A stretch of 6,792 nt of DNA from Clostridiales bacterium UBA929 (GTDB taxonomy: Bacteria > Bacillota > Clostridia > Oscillospirales > UBA929): contig DBDP01000158.1 of assembly GCA_002293625.1 (NCBI GenBank), forward strand, positions 1 to 6,792, in the 5' to 3' direction. Made by a program: the position numbers and the translations under genes. Below, in pieces: positions 4,293 through 6,792 of the stretch. Below the pieces are notes generated by a model that worked only from the letters and a program-made list of their open reading frames with translations, had not been told where the DNA came from and did not search any database. The first letter of the stretch is position 1. Every line of letters begins with the position of its first letter.

Positions 4293-6778
4293 TGAACATA
4301 CCGCCCGATGAGTTTCTGCATCCTTTCTTCGACGCCGGGGAAACCGTATGCCTGAGAGTATTTTCAGACAAAAAACCCTCCGCTTTCAAAGGGCTGAAGC
4401 TGGAGTGCCAAGCCGGGAAAATCCTGACGATGGAGGATACCCTCCGTAAGCACAACAATCAGAATCGCGGCGTGTATTTCGTGGTCAACCACGGCGGCCA
4501 TGAGGACGGCGAAATCAACCGGATCAACGCCGTGTTCGTGGAGAACGACAATCTGCCGATCCCGGAGCAGATCGCGCAATTGGAGGCGTTCGCGCTGCCA
4601 CCGTCCCTGATGGTGAAGACGGCCAAATCCATCCACGCTTATTGGCTGGTGAAGGACGTAACCGTCCCGGAATTCCGCGCTATGCAAAAGCGGCTCGTCG
4701 CTCAGTTTGACGGCGATCCTGCCTGTGTCAACGAGAGCCGCGTCCTCCGTCTGCCGGGGTTCTACCACTGCAAAGGCGATCCGGTGATGGTGGAATGCAT
4801 TAAGTTTTCCCCGGAACTGCGATACACCAAAGCGCAATTGGATGCCGTCTTGCCCAAAATAGCGGAGGAACCAGTCGTTCCCACCGCCGTTCCGAAGGGC
4901 AACCGCAAAGGGCTCCGGCAAGTCAGCGACCGCTGCGACTTCATCCGGCACTGCCGGGATAACGCCGCGACGCTGCCGGAAGTTCTGTGGTACGCGATGA
5001 TCAGCAACCTCGCCGTCTTTGACGGCGGCGACAAAGCAATCCATGTTTTCTCCAAGCCTTACCCCAAGTACAGCTATACCGAAACCGACGGGAAAATCCG
5101 GCATTTCCTCGACAGCGGCACCAAGCCGATGACGTGCCAGAAAATCGCTGAGTCGGGGTATAAATGCCCGCGCTTTGAAAGCGGTGGCTGTGAGTGCAAA
5201 TCCCCCGCCGCGCTTTGCTATAAACCCCTGACAACGGACGAGCTTCTGGCCATGCTGAATACCCTCAGCATTCCCGGCACGGCGATTGAGAAGATACAAA
5301 CCATCAAAGCGTTTATACAGGAGTATCTGTATAACGTCGAGCCGGTGATCGCGGAAACCCTGCTGGCTCATAATGTCAGGGAGCAGTTCCGGCTCAAAGT
5401 CGGCGATATGGCTCCGCTGTTGAAACTGCACCGGGACACGCATAAAAAATACGCCGGGAACGCGGAAACCCGGCGCGAGACCGAAGGAGCCGACCAACCC
5501 GACTGGTACGAGCCGAACGAAAAAGGCGGGCTGAAGTTTCTGCCCTGCCTCCTCGCCGACCATATGACAGCCAATATACCGGCGTTCTATGGCGCGGGCA
5601 GTTATTACTTCTACGACCACGGTGTGTACGAACCGGCGGAGGACTTGGCGGCGTTCGCCGCCGTCCGGGGATTGATGCTCAAAACGGCGAAAACCCATGA
5701 GATCAGCGACGCCGAGATGCAGTGGCGCTCCGCGATCCGGAAGCTGGTGCGGGAGATCAATCCGAATCCGTTCCTTGTCAATGTCCGAAACGGGTTCTAT
5801 AACGTTCTGGACGGCGGCTTCAAGCCGCACACCACAGAGTATTACTCTACCGTGCAAATCAGCGCCAACTACGACCCAACGGCGAAGTGTCCGCAGTTTT
5901 TAGCGTTTCTTTCGGACATTCTGCCGGAGAGCGAACTGCCGCTGATACAGGAGATATTTGGTTATCTCATAATTCCCGTAAATAAAGCACAAAAATCCTT
6001 TGTGTTCGTGGGAGCGCCGAACGCCGGGAAATCAACGCTCCTGTCCATCGCGCAGGAGGTTCTGCTCGGTCCGGAAAACGTCAGCAATATCCCGTGGCAG
6101 GGGTTGAGTGACCGTTTCAACAAGGCGGAGCTGTTCGGCAAACTGGCCAATATATTCGCCGACCTTCCCTCCAAAGCCATCGACGACGGCGGGATGTTCA
6201 AAGCCCTCACCGGCGAGGACAGCATCACCGCCGAACGGAAGAACAAAGACCCATTCTCCTTCCGGCCTTACGCCCGCTTACTGTTCTCCTGTAATGAAAT
6301 CCCCAAGAACTACGCAGACCGCACGGACGGCTTCTACCGCCGCCTGATTATCATCCGCTTCGACAACTCCGTGCCGCAGGAGAAGCGCGACCCGAACCTC
6401 CGGGAGCGGATCGCCGCCGAACGGGACGGTATCCTGACATGGGCGCTGGATGGTTTGCGGCGGTTGATCGCGAACAACTACCTCTTCGGTGAAACCGACC
6501 GCACACGGTACGAATTGCAGCGGTATAAGGTGGACAGTAACTCGGTGCTGGCATTTGTGGACGAGTACTGCGTTACTGGGGACGGCTTTACGCCGCGAGA
6601 AGAACTGTATGCCCGATATAAAGATTTCTGCACGAATAACGGTCTGAAGCCGATGGCGCAAAACCGCTTCAACGCTGAGGTTGAGGGCAATTACCCCGAA
6701 GTGAGCCGTGGTCAGGATAGGATGTCCGGGCGGCGTGTGTGGCGCGGCATTTTGTTTATTGACGGGGGCAGAGACTGA
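4292..6778 (+). CDS. primase-helicase: RepB-type primase domain fused to SF3 (D5-like) helicase
   Basis: This 828-residue protein primes and unwinds DNA at the element's origin. The N-terminus (about 1-190) looks like an archaeo-eukaryotic (RepB-type) primase: acidic motif VFVEND (E84, D86), SIHAYW (S113, H115) and ESRVLRLPGFYHCK (148-161). A Cys cluster follows (C282, C292, C300, C302, C309), probably a metal site. A D5_N-like region (about 490-555, NVRNGFYNVLDGG onward) leads into the SF3 helicase: Walker A GAPNAGKST (574-582, K580), Walker B NIFADLP (D624), sensor FSCNEIP (N668) and arginine finger FYRRL (R683/R684). The C-terminus (about 755-828) resembles the Pox_D5 winged helix. GAGGAGG (4275-4281) lies 10 bases before the ATG; a GTG at 4289 would add one residue. 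The ATG overlaps the previous stop. The order resembles P4-type phage primases. The gene ends 14 bases before the window end. Confidence 0.93.
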   Translation: MNIPPDEFLHPFFDAGETVCLRVFSDKKPSAFKGLKLECQAGKILTMEDTLRKHNNQNRGVYFVVNHGGHEDGEINRINAVFVENDNLPIPEQIAQLEAFALPPSLMVKTAKSIHAYWLVKDVTVPEFRAMQKRLVAQFDGDPACVNESRVLRLPGFYHCKGDPVMVECIKFSPELRYTKAQLDAVLPKIAEEPVVPTAVPKGNRKGLRQVSDRCDFIRHCRDNAATLPEVLWYAMISNLAVFDGGDKAIHVFSKPYPKYSYTETDGKIRHFLDSGTKPMTCQKIAESGYKCPRFESGGCECKSPAALCYKPLTTDELLAMLNTLSIPGTAIEKIQTIKAFIQEYLYNVEPVIAETLLAHNVREQFRLKVGDMAPLLKLHRDTHKKYAGNAETRRETEGADQPDWYEPNEKGGLKFLPCLLADHMTANIPAFYGAGSYYFYDHGVYEPAEDLAAFAAVRGLMLKTAKTHEISDAEMQWRSAIRKLVREINPNPFLVNVRNGFYNVLDGGFKPHTTEYYSTVQISANYDPTAKCPQFLAFLSDILPESELPLIQEIFGYLIIPVNKAQKSFVFVGAPNAGKSTLLSIAQEVLLGPENVSNIPWQGLSDRFNKAELFGKLANIFADLPSKAIDDGGMFKALTGEDSITAERKNKDPFSFRPYARLLFSCNEIPKNYADRTDGFYRRLIIIRFDNSVPQEKRDPNLRERIAAERDGILTWALDGLRRLIANNYLFGETDRTRYELQRYKVDSNSVLAFVDEYCVTGDGFTPREELYARYKDFCTNNGLKPMAQNRFNAEVEGNYPEVSRGQDRMSGRRVWRGILFIDGGRD

Positions 6779-6792
6779 CCCTGTAACCCGCG

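Noticed and set aside
4364..5857. 497-codon open frame on the minus strand
   Set aside because: It lies wholly opposite the primase-helicase gene, which has clear motifs. Its translation has no recognisable domain, and long antisense frames are expected in GC-rich coding DNA.
1..6792. tRNA, rRNA, CRISPR array, insertion sequence or attachment site
   Set aside because: No spaced direct-repeat array, terminal inverted repeats with transposase, tRNA-like fold or integrase gene was found on either strand.

Overview
The window is an early-gene and DNA-replication block of a mobile element, most likely a prophage or phage-like element of a moderately GC-rich Firmicute (Clostridia, Oscillospiraceae-like). 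This inference rests on the protein families present, the strong AAGGAGG-type ribosome binding sites, and the tight, partly overlapping gene order. No integrase, structural, conjugation or host gene is present, so the type of element (phage, ICE or plasmid) cannot be fixed. All genes are on the + strand.

Layout. Bases 1-164 hold a long hairpin with a U-rich tail (69-127) and the ribosome binding site of the first gene. Bases 165-857 encode a winged-helix regulator with a degenerate receiver domain. Bases 858-1262 are non-coding and hold the most unusual material. AT-rich DNA carries four ATTTC cores at an exact 11-base pitch, flanked by two copies of a 12-base box that each contain a TAAAAT -10-like hexamer. 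A folded leader follows, with competing hairpins, an intrinsic terminator (1115-1152) and a 12-bp stem that buries the ribosome binding site of the next gene (1221-1253). Bases 1263-1670 encode a small protein with a sigma-70 region-4-like helix-turn-helix. Bases 1758-1928 encode a basic 56-residue protein of unknown function that overlaps the next gene by 8 bases. Bases 1921-3795 encode a phage-type family A DNA polymerase with proofreading and polymerase domains and no 5' nuclease. A short structured spacer (3796-3929) precedes a DUF4406 protein (3930-4292). The stop codon of that gene overlaps the start of a large primase/SF3 helicase (4292-6778).

How the parts may work together (inference). 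The winged-helix protein could bind the 11-base repeats and activate a promoter that lacks a good -35. The transcript then faces a terminator and a buried ribosome binding site before the sigma-like gene, so this gene looks like a gated switch. Downstream, the polymerase and the primase/helicase supply priming, unwinding and synthesis. The DUF4406 protein, of a nucleotide-handling fold, sits between them.

The gene families are recognisable. The possibly new part is the control region 927-1262, together with the small polymerase-coupled ORF and the structured spacer at 3796-3929.
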